Below are positions 50,206-61,121 of a stretch of DNA of 64,000 bases, one piece after another. Origin of the DNA: Macrocystis pyrifera (Eukaryota; Sar; Phaeophyceae; Laminariales; Laminariaceae); assembly GCA_031763025.1 (NCBI GenBank), contig JASSKH010000016.1:1488001-1552000 (forward strand). The letters run 5' to 3'. How positions within the stretch are numbered: position 1 is the first letter of the stretch; every line of letters begins with the position of its first letter. Below the pieces are notes generated by a model that ran no database searches, was not told where the DNA came from, and saw only the letters and a list, made by a program, of their open reading frames with translations. The position numbers and the translations under genes are program-made.

Positions 50206-50649
50206 TATCAAAACACACTACACAACAGCGGCAGCAGTCGATAGGCGACAAAATCAACCAGCAAAAAAAAAAAAAAACTAACGGACCTACCGACCGACCG
50301 ACCGACTGATTGCACGACCGACCAACCAACGAACAAACCGACGAAAAACTACCAACGCAGCAAAAAACGAACGAGAAATATAAAAAATCGACTCACAACT
50401 GGAACCAGCGAGAGCGCAGGCAGCTAGCTCTGACGGTAGCTTCCTCGGCGGCAAATCATCCCACCCAATCACACGCCATCGACGAACAGTATGCCAAGCA
50501 CGCCAAGGCGGTAACGCTGCTGTGTCCAACGATCCAGCTAAAATTGCCACACACGACAAAAACATCTGAGAAAGTTGAGTGAGCCGCGACCCGAAAACCA
50601 ACCCTGTAGTGACTGCACTGCTGTGCAGAAAGCTAAATATGCCTCTACG

Positions 50650-50705
50650 ATTCCAAGTGTTTTGCCCACACAGCTGTAGCGCAGTCTTAAAAAGGCCATA
50701 GAACC
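50650..50705 (-). repeat. MITE-B half copy
   Basis: GATTCCAAGTGTTTTGCCC followed by GCGCAGTCTTAAAAAGG resembles a diverged MITE-B arm. Confidence 0.4.
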
Positions 50706-50859
50706 ACACCCACGTTTGTATGGGAAACTATGACTTGGAAATGGTGTGGAATACTTTTTTACGGTGGTACCTACGTAGAGCGTTTAAGCCCTATGCCCAC
50801 CCATCACCCGGAGGACACAGCAGAGGACGTCGTGTAACGATTTTTCAGTCTTCTTTTTT

Positions 50860-51020
50860 AAAAACATGCGTTAAAGGGGGGGCACACAAGAACGAAAATG
50901 GGGGTGACTTTGTGGAAAAAAGCTCGTCGAGACTTTTCCATGACAAGACGCATATCGCTCCCCTGCCGAGCGAAAGCGAGCTTAGTGATATTTGTCCGAG
51001 GGCGGTGTGTTATCTTGCGT
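50860..51020 (+). repeat. Dispersed repeat K, copy 2
   Basis: It matches 1,960-2,110 in order and orientation, with small insertions. It lies in a 150-codon open frame (50,720-51,172) that I do not consider a gene. Confidence 0.55.
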
Positions 51021-52236
51021 GCTATGCGGTAACAAGAATTTTAAAAACCTTGGGAAATCCACTCATGACAGCTGCAGGAGTCTGTCTGCTCTTTCCATTG
51101 ACACAGAGAAAAACCAAGACCCCTCACGCATCCCGTGGACGCAAAGCACCCCTCAGGGGACCAACGAGCTAACCCTGTCATACACGCCGACCTACTGTAC
51201 TCAACCAACCGATACGTTCGATAGGTCCATTTGTCCGCTCGAAACCGTTAATCGGTCATCCGAAATCGGTTGGTTGCAGTCGGTAACCGCCAACCGGTAA
51301 GCTGTAACCGAAGAGCTACACACGTACACTAAAATCGATAAACGGTAACCGTCAAACGCCCTGTTCTGGCCCAGTCCGCCCTGTCCTGGTTCGGCCCCTG
51401 TTTTTTTTTTTCCATGCTATGGTCTGTTTCTGTCCTGTTTTTTTTTTTTTGGTGTGTTTCCCGGCTTGGCCCAGTTCTGTCCTGCTTTTTGTCGAACCGC
51501 GCAGCATCACCACCACCACCAACGGCAGTGCCTACTACCGAAGCCCGCGGCCAGCCTTACCCCCAGCCGCGCCAAAGCCCTGCTGTGTGCCCGTGAGAAG
51601 ACCACTACCGGCAGAGGGGGGTAGGGTTATGATGTCCATCACCTCGTCCGACGTGCTATACACGAACACCTGGGGTACGTAGAGAGGCAGGCATGCGAGG
51701 AGAGGCAGCGGGATCCCCGTGACTGGCGGTGGCTTGTCACCTTTGCTACCAACGTCTTACTCTTTTCAAGTCCTTCGAGGGATCAGGGGTGCACGACCAA
51801 AAAGATGAAAACGATACATACGTAGCGCACTCCTGAAAAGGTCACACGTACAAAAACGACAAAACACACCAGTGGCGTGGGGCTTCTGGACGAAATTTAC
51901 GAAAGGCGCTGTTTTCCCCCCCAAAGTTCCGTTGAAATTTGGTTTCAGTATGTCCCACTCCATGTCTGGGTCTCGAAAATGGACAGTACACACGTACAGT
52001 AGGTGAACAAAAAAAAACCAAACCAGTGGGGTGGGATTTCCGGACGAAATTTACAAAGAGCGTTTTTTTTCTCTCCAAGTTTTGTTTTACTCGGCTTTAC
52101 TATACCCCCCTGTCTGCCTGGGTCTCGAAATTGGATAGTATGGTGTCGGATAAATATTTCTACGCGCATCCCTACAGATTTGTATTCCTGATATACGGAC
52201 TTGTATACCCTGCATTGAGACCATACAAAACCCGTA
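51021..52236. other. Unassigned stretch
   Basis: CGGTAACCG-type words repeat near 51,245-51,350 and two related segments (CCGGACGAAATTTAC / CTGGACGAAATTTAC) occur near 51,888 and 52,040. No gene is supported. Confidence 0.35.
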
Positions 52237-52430
52237 GTGCACGCGATCGAAGTATCACTATTACGAGGGACCATAGTAAATAGGACCGACGGTACACACA
52301 AAAACCTATATATTTACCTATTTTTACTAACAATATTTGGTCCTGTTTACTATGGCCCCCCGTAATACTATCACACACAGCTTGCAAAGATGATGAGTTT
52401 CGACCGAATCCTCGATCTACATAGTTGTCA
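52237..52430 (+). repeat. Repeat J interrupted by MITE-A copy 10
   Basis: GCGATCGAAGTATCAC and, after the insertion, CACACAGCTTGCAAAGATGA then GAGTTTCGA match 59,752-59,815 and 60,258-60,300. The MITE-A copy occupies 52,261-52,365. Confidence 0.6.
52261..52365. mobile_element. MITE-A copy 10
   Basis: 105 bp flanked by TA, inserted into repeat J, and therefore younger than that J copy. Confidence 0.9.
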
Positions 52431-52651
52431 TTTTCTTATTTTATATACATGGTAATGGATTGGCTTCGGTGAGGTTTTCGGCACGCGGCACCAAAGAACG
52501 GCGTATTAAGTCGCTGGAGCAGAAACTTTTGAGTTTATTTTATCTCTTGTGTTTGTTTATATATTTCATACCTGGTACATATATATACTTACCCCTGCGC
52601 AGATGGGTAAAAAAAAACAAAAAAACGTAAAAAACAAAAAACTTCAAACCT

Positions 52652-52990
52652 TAACCTTTCAGCACTGCAGTAGTGTGCAGAAACGATCATGTATCCTATA
52701 TTAATTCCAAGTAGTATGTCCCCCAAACGGGAGTGCGGTCCAAAAAAGGGGCTGCTCAACCTCTTCAGAACTGCACTCACGTTTTGGGGGACAAATTACT
52801 TGGAATTAGCATAGTCAACCCCTCAAGAACTGCACCCACGTTTTTTTAGACGAACTACTTGGAATTAGTGTACGTCAACCCCTCCAGGTACGCACCCACG
52901 CTTTGGGGGACACAACTACTTGGAATTAGTATAGTCAACCCCTCCAGAACTGCACCCACGTTTTGGGGACAAAACTACTTGGAATCAGCA
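52652..52990. repeat. MITE-B with tandemly amplified arm
   Basis: An arm in reverse orientation (52,700-52,750: ATTCCAAGTAGTATGTCCCC, GGGAGTGCGGTCC) is followed by four head-to-tail copies of the opposite arm with a unit of about 60 bp (AACTGCACCCACGTTTTGGG then ACAA-CTACTTGGAATTAG then TCAACCCC). MITE-B ends have thus become a short satellite. Confidence 0.7.
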
Positions 52991-53199
52991 TAGCATAAAC
53001 ATGTAAACGGTCCTTGTATTTTGGTCTTCCAACAATGCAAGGAACGCCTCACTACTTTCGAATGACACGAAGAAACTCTGCAAAAAATACCCGGAGATTG
53101 GCGCCGTTTTTTTACCGAAAATCTCCGATTTTTATTGTTAACGCGCCTTTCCCACCGGCGCACACAGCCGTTGACGACAGTATTCCCCACTTCGGACTT

Positions 53200-53345
53200 A
53201 TCCTCTACAGATTAGATCATCATCTACCTCTTTCAGCGCAGATGATCTGAATGATCTGTACTGATCTGGCTCATGCTGCTGCGTGGGAGTCGTACAATCT
53301 GCATGGTCTAGGACAGGTTTCCTGGGGTTGGACCTGTCCTACACA
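53200..53345. repeat. GATC-rich repeat D, copy 4
   Basis: GATGATCTGAATGATCTGTA and TCTAGGACAGGTTTCCTGGG match the copy at 16.8-17.0 kb. Confidence 0.55.
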
Positions 53346-53385
53346 GATCTTTGTGAGGGCATATCCTACAGCAGTGAGCTATAGG

Positions 53386-53710
53386 GGTAATCGATCGATC
53401 GATCACCAAGCTCATGATAATCCTTAGAACACTCTCCTCCCCGCTGTAACAGCGGGAGCTTTGGGACGTCGGTACCGTGTACGGCCGTACGTTGACCTAC
53501 CCGCCTCGTTTCAATGCCTGGGGAACCAGGGAGGACATGTTTTTTCAGGGACGCACGCGAGAGCGTTTCGATAGAAGAAACGTTCGAAGTGAGACTTGAA
53601 CCCGCGTCCTCGACGACGCCAAATGTCAAGGAAGGTGTTACCTACTGAGCCGTCCGTGGGGGCAAGAAGATCGGTCGATTACCCAGCCTAAGGTAATCCT
53701 TACAGAACCT
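53386..53710 (-). repeat. Tandem unit enclosing a tRNA-like sequence
   Basis: A segment of about 40 bp (minus strand GTTCTAAGGATTATCATGAG then CTTGGTGATCGA) occurs at 53,386-53,430 and in variant form at 53,670-53,709. Between them, on the minus strand at about 53,580-53,655, lie GGCTCAGTAGGTAACACC (A-box), CTTCCTTGACAT and GCGGGTTCAAGTCTC (B-box). It recalls a valine tRNA but the anticodon stem does not pair, so a pseudo-tRNA or SINE is more likely. Confidence 0.4.
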
Positions 53711-53973
53711 CCTGTACATTATCCAGCGACGGCAGGCCACAAAGGATCAACATGATCTACTAACTGTGGAAATTCTTTTAACTATCCGTAGACGATCTGT
53801 ACCATATCGGAACCCCCCCCCCCCTCTCCCCGATAAGATAAGAATGTATGTACATGTATATGTAATCTGTGAAAAAAAACGGCAATGACCGCCCAAATCT
53901 TGGAGGTGTCTCCAGTAGAGTAGGAACGGTCAACGGTAAAAAAGGGATGCGTGGTCAACGGTAAAAATAACTA

Positions 53974-54078
53974 TCACGGGGGACCATAGTAAATACGACC
54001 AAATATTGTCGGTATAAACAGGCAAATATATCGATTTTTATGTGTACCATAGGTTCTATTTACTATGGTCCCTCGTAA
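53974..54078. mobile_element. MITE-A copy 11
   Basis: 105 bp, diverged ends TCACGGGGG and CCTCGTAA, flanked by TA. Confidence 0.85.
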
Positions 54079-54096
54079 TATAGCAAGGCAAGCACG

Positions 54097-54688
54097 AAAT
54101 GAGTACGCCCCCCCCCCCCCCCCCCCCCCCACCTCCAACCCGAGGCCTGACCTGCCGAGACTGAGACTGGCCTTGGCTCGCTTTCCCCCGGCTGCTGCCC
54201 CCTGCCTCCCTTTCGCTTCCCGCCTTCATCATTTTCAAGGTCCTGCAGGGCCGTCAGTAAATTTCTCATACATTTCTTCTCTACGTGGTCGGAAATCAGG
54301 TCGAGAACCGCCTTGCTGTCGCCCCCGTAGAGCATGTAGGACTTGAGACGGACATTTGTTTAGGAAATCGGAGGGGAGGGGAGGGGAGGGGGGGGGGGGG
54401 GGGGGGGGGGGTGTACTCATCGTCATGCATGGCCGTAGTCGTATGACGATAGAGTGGAGACGGGGGGGGGGGGGGGGGGTTAAGAGGTGGATGGAGCGAG
54501 TGAGGGGTGTGTGGGTGGGATAGGGGGGGCGTACTCGTTTGTTGCTTGCTTTAGTCATCTGACCATTGACCACGCATCCCTTTCGAGACGGAGCACCGCT
54601 CTTACTCCTAATAGAGAAACCTCCAACAGTTGGGCGCTCACTTGGTGGGGCATGAAAGGAGCGGGGGTTGGGGAAGTGGGGGGGGGGA

Positions 54689-54723
<35 letters not shown>

Positions 54724-54725
54724 CG
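54097..54725. repeat. Poly-G-linked repeat G, compound copies
   Basis: A minus-strand copy (ATGAGTACGC then a C run of about 22) lies at 54,097-54,131. From 54,370 the order is G tract, TGTACTCATCGTCATG segment, G tract, CGTACTCGTTTGTTGC segment, G tract, as at 25.25-25.8 kb. The second segment has GACCATTGACCACGCATCCC and GAGACGGAGCACC. Confidence 0.72.
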
Positions 54726-54865
54726 GGGGGGGACTCGCGAGGGAGTGGTGGGGCATGCGGTCCCACTTTCCGCTGAAAATCACAAATACCAAATACTTTT
54801 TTTTTCAGGGGTTTCTTTTTTTTACGAGTCGTACGTACCTGCAACTGCAACAATGTTCTCACACT

Positions 54866-54903
54866 ATTCCAAGTAGTATCTTCCAAAAGACGCAGGTGCA
54901 GTT
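54866..54903 (-). repeat. MITE-B half copy next to a MITE-A
   Basis: CTATTCCAAGTAGTATCTTC then GCAGGTGCAGTT resembles a MITE-B arm; MITE-A copy 12 follows directly. Confidence 0.4.
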
Positions 54904-54904
54904 A

Positions 54905-55009
54905 TTACGGAGGACCATAGTTAATAGGACCTACGGTACACATAAAAACCTATATATTTACTTATTTTTACAAACAAGATTTGGTCCTATTTACTAGGGT
55001 TCCCCGTAA
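54905..55009. mobile_element. MITE-A copy 12
   Basis: 105 bp in reverse orientation with slightly diverged ends (TTACGGAGG and CCCCGTAA), flanked by TA. Confidence 0.87.
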
Positions 55010-55070
55010 TAGTTATGTAGGGGTTCAAGCGTTGCGTACTGCCATAACATCGCTCTTATCGGGTATACAT

Positions 55071-55906
55071 GGGCCCGTATTTACGAGATTTTTTTTTTTT
55101 CTACGATACTCCGCCAATATTTTTTTCGCTTGATTTGATTTGCATCTGTTTGGTCGACAAGTGGATCACCAAGCAGGCGTTTTGACTTTTGATTGGAATT
55201 AAACAAAAAAAAAACGAAGTCGACAACAAGTCTTTTGGGACTTCTTTTGCTCTTCGCGTTATTCAATTTGGGGAGTTTGTCCAATTCGACGTGGCATGTT
55301 CCTGAAACCGAAGCAAGCCACGCAACCTTGAGCCGTGTCATCGACTGCTTCACAGGTAAGATCCACCATTCCCGAGAAACAGGGCCACCAGAGCAGCCGC
55401 AGCGCGAGGTCCGACGGCCCCTAGCACAGAGCAGACCATCCGCGGCGTACCGAAGACTTACAAGGCCGTCGCAAACCCAGTTTTTCCCTCCGTCTTTGCC
55501 TCTCAAACCACACGAGCACCGACCAGGTCACGAGATAGCTCAGAAGTTCGATCGCTGTATCCTCGTCGCTGCTGCCCGCGTGAGGCTTCGGGGCTGCGCC
55601 AGCCACCCGAGACATCCCAAGAGTGATAGCCTCTTCGGCGTTGCCGGCAGAAACAATCGGCCGCTGACCGTGGCGCCCCGCGGAGGACGCGGCCCATCGC
55701 TCGCCTCGTTGGTTGCCCTCGGGTGTTCGTTGACCCTCGTGCGTTATTGGACCCTTCAGCAAAATGCGCTAATTAATAGTAGTCCTCGATAGGACACAAA
55801 AGCCTCTTTTTTTTTTTTTAACGAAATTCTATCCACAAACCAAATCAAATTATTTTTTGTTTCCTGTTCAATTATCACGAAAAAGGTTTCTCGTTAAGAC
55901 GGGCCC
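55071..55906. mobile_element. Putative 836-bp DNA transposon with GC-rich core
   Basis: The ends are inverted repeats: GGGCCCGTATTTACGAGA on the left and, as reverse complement of the right end, GGGCCCGTCTTAACGAGA, followed in both by T-rich sequence. A target duplication is not clear. The interior from about 55,300 to 55,760 is much more GC-rich than the surrounding DNA. It holds a strong + donor (CACAG|GTAAGA at 55,353) and a minus-strand donor-like GTAAGT near 55,450. Open frames of 199 codons (+, no ATG) and 113 codons (-) show no known domain. It could be a non-autonomous transposon carrying captured host exon sequence. Confidence 0.5.
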
Positions 55907-56249
55907 TAACACGTACCCGTTTCGACTCCCACGTATACAAAGAGGATTCGAGTCAGCGCACACCCGTCTATAGAAGAGGGTGTCGACGCAGACAAGAGGG
56001 TGGTTTCAGACAGTTGCCGTTGAGAGCTTTCCTTAGCCGAGGCGGTCGATTTTCACAGCCTCTTCGTTGTGAAGCATTCGAGCTTTGAAACATCGGTCCA
56101 CGCAGGGTGGGGGGAGGGGGTGCGATGACTCGCATCCTTGTTGTATTCAATTCACATCGGGGTCTAAACGAGGACTGCTGCGTTTCCAATTATTGTAGGG
56201 TGGTCCCCGGTGCTGCTCTACACCAGCGCGACGTGCGTCTTGTCTTCAC
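55907..56249. other. Unassigned stretch
   Basis: No gene or repeat recognised. Confidence 0.3.
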
Positions 56250-56365
56250 TTGAAACCGTTGTGCTCTACCCAACCAGACCACCAGCACACCCAGTGTCCG
56301 TCCTCGTTATATATCCTAAAAGAGATTATCGCTAGTTGTGTGGTCACAGACTGCTGTGGACAGAA
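56250..56365 (+). repeat. Repeat V copy
   Basis: ACCACCAGCACACCCAGTGT then CCGTCC, TATATCCTAAAAGAGATTAT and GTTGTGTGGTCACAGACT. It keeps the unexpanded CCTAAAAGAG at the position where the 59.35- and 63.69-kb copies carry TTAATA additions. Confidence 0.65.
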
Positions 56366-56690
56366 AAACCGGAGCAAAAATAATCAAGCGAAAGGCCAGC
56401 GTACCGGGGACGTCAACGACAAACTTTTTTTTTTTTTTTTTTTTTTTCTTAATATTCTATGTAATGTACGAGCTGGAACTACTTCTGATGTTGGTGTTGA
56501 AGTTGACGTTCATGAGGAGAGTTTCATTGAGCGGTTTACCAGCCTTAACTCGCAGCTTTTCTTTGCCGTGTTTTCAAACCACGAAAAAAACCAGAACATA
56601 TAATACCATCAATAGTAGATATAAAGCATTGAAAATAACGCGAGGAAACAATATGTACCTCGACAAATATCGTACATACGTACGTATATA
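56366..56690. other. Unassigned stretch with a T run
   Basis: A T run lies at about 56,427-56,447. Nothing else is recognised. Confidence 0.3.
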
Positions 56691-56887
56691 GCGTGAGTTA
56701 GCTGTACATTCGATGAAAATCGACGAGCAGTGGGAATGCTGAATGAACCCTATGCGCGATAAAAACTAAAGGCACGTACCGGGGGGGAGAAGGGATGACA
56801 CCTGTGACCACGGCTTGTCCAGAAGATCGTCGAGGGTAAAACCCCCTGCGAGTGGGCTGGAAAGTAAAAGTGATGATGAAAAAAAAT
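56691..56887 (+). mobile_element. Retroposon-like repeat S, copy 2
   Basis: This longer copy begins CGTGAGTTAGCTGTAC, then GAAAATCGACGAGCAGTGGG, the shared core, AAAGTAAAAGTGATGATG and an A run that passes into a (TA)n tract. No internal promoter boxes are certain. Confidence 0.65.
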
Positions 56888-57995
56888 ATATATATATATA
56901 TATATATATAGTACGTAATAAGTGTGTAAAGTATTCGATTTTTGAAGTATATTCATATTAATAGTGAAGAGTTCTACAGCAGTATACTTCACATAAAAGT
57001 GCGGAAAGCGAATAGTATTAATAGTGTACCTGCTGTTGCAAAATGGCACCCACGTCCATTTTTTCATGCACTTTCTGTATTTTACAACCTTGTATTAATA
57101 CCAACGGTGAGAATAGTAGATAAAAAGCATGGAAAATAATAGCGGGTATGTAGGTGGAAGATTGAACGAAGGGAAAAGATTCGACCCCGGCTTTCGGTTT
57201 TCGAGGTGGTCCGCGATATGCAACCTTTTTTTTTTTTAGGAATTCGAGCGTTTTCGAAACCTTGCTCAGGTCGTGCTTCGGGGTATGCCCTGGGCGTTAG
57301 GGGTAGAGGGGAATGAATAGGGAGGTGAAGGGTTAGGGAAGCAAGGGTTGGGTCGGGTCGAGTCGGGTCGCGAGTCGCGATTGACAACTTCTCGAAATTC
57401 TAGATTAATTATTATAAATAATGGTGTTGAATAGGATCGTACATATCGAATCATAAACAAATATCGAACTTTCGATATACTACGCACGCACCGCTGCTGT
57501 TGCGCCTTGGCGTAGGTTGTGCCACTGGGTGGTGTCCAGGGGAATGGTAGGAGGGGGGGCAACAGGAGGAGTGGAAGGAAACCCGACCAAGGGAATGAGG
57601 GGAGGGCGGGAACAGGAAGAGTAGAAGGGAAACCGTGGTGGACGAAAGGAGGAAGGAGATGGCAGACAGGGTAGCAAGGCACCAGGTCGTGGAACATGAC
57701 TATACTACTCGCGCCGCCAACTGGTGCAGCGGGTTCGAACATGATCTTCCTTTGTCTTCTTTTTTTTTTTTTGCGCTTGATCCGCTGTGATCTTCATTTT
57801 ATTTATTTCTCTTCCTTTCTTCTCTATTATTAATATTAATAATATGCCTTATGAAATGAGTCGTGTGGCATGTGCGGATGACGAGCCTGCTTCGCCTGTT
57901 TCTTGTTGTCTGACGCCGAGGGGCGGGGCATAGTTGAAGCACGCAGGACGGAGAGGGCAGACAGGGTAGCAAGGTACCCACAAGCGGACTAATAA
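56888..57995. other. Unassigned stretch
   Basis: A (TA)n tract at 56,888-56,912 and a diverged GGTAGCAAGG-containing duplication (57,668 and 57,963) are present. TATTAATA words are frequent. No gene is supported. Confidence 0.3.
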
Positions 57996-57997
57996 TA

Positions 57998-58215
57998 GTA
58001 CGGGGGGGCATACATAGTAAATACGACCCACGGTACACACACAGAAACCTGTATGTTTCCGCATTTTTACTATTACGGGGGTCCATAGTTAACAGGACCA
58101 AATTTTGTTAGTAAAAATACGTAAACATATAGGTTTTTATGTAAACCATAGGTCCTATTAACTATGGACCCCCGTAATAGCAATATTTGGTCCTATTAAC
58201 TACGGTCCCCCGTAA
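57998..58215. mobile_element. Nested MITE-A: outer copy 13 with inner copy 14
   Basis: The outer copy is interrupted at the TA in its TTTTTACTA-CAATATTTGG segment by a complete inner copy (58,073-58,177) in opposite reading sense. The TA is duplicated on both sides of the inner copy. Confidence 0.88.
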
Positions 58216-58556
58216 TAGTAGGGAGAAGCTGGCTATGCTGCTCGTACCACAAACTGCCGCGGCTTCCTGGAGGGTTTTGTGCTTCGGTTTGCCTGTTATT
58301 TTCCCTTGGTTCCTATTAGCAATAATAGTCTTATTTACTCTGTTAATAAAGTGTTGTTTTTTCTTTAGCTCGTCCTTTTCAAGTGCCTGCCACATCCGCC
58401 GCGGGGAGGCACGACAGTCTTCTCTTTTATTAATTTTTTTTTCTCTCTCTTTCGAATTGTTTTCTATGTTTTCTTTGTTTTTGTTTTCTTTTTGTCTTCT
58501 TTCGTTTTCTCTTTTCCATAGAATGTGTACTATGATGACATTTTCTTTTCTTTTTT

Positions 58557-58755
58557 TTGTTCTTCGTCACTATTACTTTCCAGCCCACTCGTGGGAGGTT
58601 TTACCCTCGACGATCTTCTGGACAAGCCGTGGTCACAGGTAGGTGTCGTCCCTTCTCCCCCCCCGGTACGTGCCTTTTTTTTTGTCGCGCGTAGGGTTCA
58701 GCATTCCCACTGCTCGTCGATTTTCATCGAATATAGCCAACTCACGCTTTCATGG
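58557..58755 (-). mobile_element. Retroposon-like repeat S, copy 3
   Basis: A minus-strand copy has T-rich sequence at its left end, then the complement of the S core, then CATTCCCACTGCTCGTCGAT and CTCACGCTTTCAT at the 5' end. Confidence 0.65.
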
Positions 58756-58854
58756 CATTGCATTGTCTACTACGCCATACTGCTGCATACCAGGTACGAA
58801 ACAATCTATTATCTATCATCTATCATCTCTGTGGCGTGCCTAGTTTTGTGACGA

Positions 58855-58945
58855 CAGCACCGGGGTCTCCGGTGGCTTGGTACGTAGGTGGTCCGCGTGC
58901 TATTAATATCAATTTCGTGGGTTCGAGTCTCACCGAGTGCATGCT
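58855..58945 (+). other. tRNA-like / SINE-head-like sequence
   Basis: GGTGGCTTGGTACGTAGG is A-box-like and GTGGGTTCGAGTCTCAC gives a good B-box with a nearly perfect T-arm. The acceptor strands do not pair and an anticodon arm is not evident. The T-arm resembles that of the sequence at 53.6 kb. Confidence 0.35.
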
Positions 58946-59095
58946 CTTTGCATGGGACTTTTTGTTGCATGAAAAAAAAAAATGAATAGAATGGACAAGA
59001 ACCAGTACACAAATAAGAAAGTGTATTGGGCGTAAGCTTTTTTTACCCGGATCTCCAAGGAGGATAAAAAAAAAAAAAAAAAAAAATAGCAGAAA

Positions 59096-59320
59096 GCGCG
59101 AGAGCGTGAGTTTAGGTATTATACATCCCATGAAAATCGACGAGCAGTGGAAATGCTGAACTCTACGCGCGACAAAAAAAAAAGGCACGTACCGGGGGGG
59201 GGGGGGAAAGGGACGACACCTGTGACCACGGCTTGTCCAGAAGATCGTCGAGGGTAAAACCTCCTACGATTAGGCTGGAAAGTAAAAGTGATGATTTAAA
59301 AAAAAAAAAAAAAAAAAAAC
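59096..59320 (+). mobile_element. Retroposon-like repeat S, copy 4
   Basis: This copy runs from GAGCGTGAGTTTAGG through the S core to a run of about 24 A. It is followed directly by an inverted V repeat. Confidence 0.68.
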
Positions 59321-59334
59321 TTGTATCCATAATA

Positions 59335-59420
59335 ACTATTAATATCTCTATTAATAGGATTGAAGAATCGGCACGGACACTGGTTGTGCTGGATGTCGAC
59401 GGGTAGAAACAACAGCAGTT
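59335..59420 (-). repeat. Repeat V copy with two TTAATA additions
   Basis: On the minus strand it reads CCCGTCGACATCCAGCACAA, CCAGTGTCCGTGCC, GATTCTTCAATCC and then TATTAATAGAGATATTAATA. Compared with the 23.95-kb copy, TTAATA has been added at two TA dinucleotides. Confidence 0.65.
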
Positions 59421-59751
59421 TACTGCTGTGAACCACACGTAACATTGGATCGAAAATCTTTTGGACCCCATGCCCTCGGGCACCCCCCATATTTTTGATG
59501 CAAGTATATAATGGACATGCAGGTATGAAACACACACGGGGGGGGGGGGGGAGGGATTTCCCACGCGTGGCAAGCTACGTGGAACCTCCGAAATCTATTT
59601 TTCTTCTTATTTATTTCCAAAATACGCACACACACACACTCCTTGAACTCTGCAGCCATCAATACTATTAATAATCGCGAGCTTCAGACTTGTCTTCCTT
59701 GTAAACCAACGGTATGACCCTGGATGAGGCTATAGAAGCAGAAGACCTGTC

Positions 59752-59870
59752 GTACGCGCGATCGAAGTACCACCCACAGCTTGCATACAAGAGTTGCGAC
59801 GAGATGCTCGACCTCACAGCAGCAGTCAGTTGTTTTCTAATTTTATAAATATTTACTTACATATCGAGTA
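59752..59870 (+). repeat. Repeat J copy
   Basis: GCGCGATCGAAGTACCAC, CACAGCTTGCATAC and CAGTTGTTTTCTAATTTTAT match the 52.24-52.43-kb copy. Confidence 0.55.
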
Positions 59871-59907
59871 TCGAAACCGGTGTTGACTATAATAGTTTCT
59901 TTGTTCA

Positions 59908-60056
59908 TCGGTATCGTATCGAACTCGATTATCGTGCATCGGTACAGAATCGAACTCAATTATCATATATCGGTATCGTATCGAACTCGACTATCGTTTA
60001 TCGGTATCGTATCGAACTCAAATATCGTTTATCGGTGTCGAACTCAGTTGTCGTTC
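59908..60056 (+). repeat. 31-bp minisatellite
   Basis: Five imperfect units have the consensus ATCGGTATCGTATCGAACTC followed by GACTATCGTTT. Confidence 0.85.
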
Positions 60057-60700
60057 AACATTCGGAACTATTCTCGATCGCACAGGCGTGATTACGTACG
60101 AAAGTGTCTGGTGTCTGGTCTTTTTACACTTAATGATGCTAAAAAAAACCCGTCAAAACGAACCTCACGTCCAAAAAGCGCAAAAAGAAAACAAAACCAC
60201 TGACTGTTTCCAGGCAAGGTTCTTACTACCTGGAATATTTTTTATAAGACAGTACGCGCGATCGACGTATCACACACATTGCAAATATGAGTTTCGAGAA
60301 GGAAAAAAAAAAACGATCTCACACTTTGGTTTTCCTCTTTTTTCCCTCCCAATCATCACGGACACCAGGCAGCACACAGGTGATACTTTTCCAAGTTCCC
60401 CACGCAGCGAGCGGTAAAAGACCACGAAAAACGAAAAAATTATTCAGCCGGGACAAAAAGGACTTTCGCTTGCTCCTTGCTCTTTGCTCTCCGCTTCGCT
60501 TTACGGTGCATGGCAGCAGTGTCGCTGGTGCCAAAACGAAACCTTTCGCACCTGCTGCAGAGCAGATCATGATCTGTCCGATCTATCTACAATCAGTACA
60601 TAATTTACTTCAATTTCCTCACCTGCCGTTGTGGGAGCTGGTGCAGGATCTTGCATAGTACGTATCAAACCCAGGAAACATGTGCTTCGTAGTACAGTAT
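60057..60700. other. Unassigned stretch with a J fragment
   Basis: A J fragment lies at about 60,250-60,305. A 123-codon ATG frame at 60,287-60,658 begins inside it and has no recognised domain. Confidence 0.3.
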
Positions 60701-60805
60701 TTACGGGGGACCATAGTTAATAGGACCTACGGCACACACAAAAACCTATATATTTTCCTATCTTTACAAACAATATTTGGTCCTATTTACTATGGCCCCC
60801 CGTAA
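60701..60805. mobile_element. MITE-A copy 15
   Basis: 105 bp in reverse orientation, ends TTACGGGGG and CCCCCCGTAA; flanks TAT and CAGTA, so the duplication is not intact. Confidence 0.87.
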
Positions 60806-61121
60806 CAGTAGATGATACAAATAGTATCGGTCCCACTCGGCAACATGAGCTAGATTATACAAGATGCGCCAAGAGATCTTTCAGTCTTTCGACAGATAGA
60901 TGTATGTCATGGAGGTGGCACTCGATGATCTGCCGAGGTGTGAGTGAATCCTTTCGGAAATAGTCGGAAGTGCACGCTTTGTATACTCGCTTACAGAACA
61001 AATAGTCCCTCCAGCATCACCTCCTACTACTGCTGTAGTGCTGCACCCTTTCATGCGGGGCGCCAGTATAGTGAAGGCGGTGAAATTGGCTTGTCGTCGC
61101 GGTCCTCGTTCCACACACTAT
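60806..61121. other. Unassigned stretch with D-like words
   Basis: GATGATCTGCCGAGGTGTG resembles repeat D near 4.33 kb. No gene is supported. Confidence 0.3.

Noticed and set aside
49826-50329. 167- and 146-codon frames rich in WMDG or HPSI
   Set aside because: They are translations of the (CCAT)n microsatellite.
55193-55792. 199-codon frame with a hydrophobic leader-like start
   Set aside because: There is no ATG in the frame and it lies inside a putative transposon; the leader comes from T-rich sequence near the inverted repeat.
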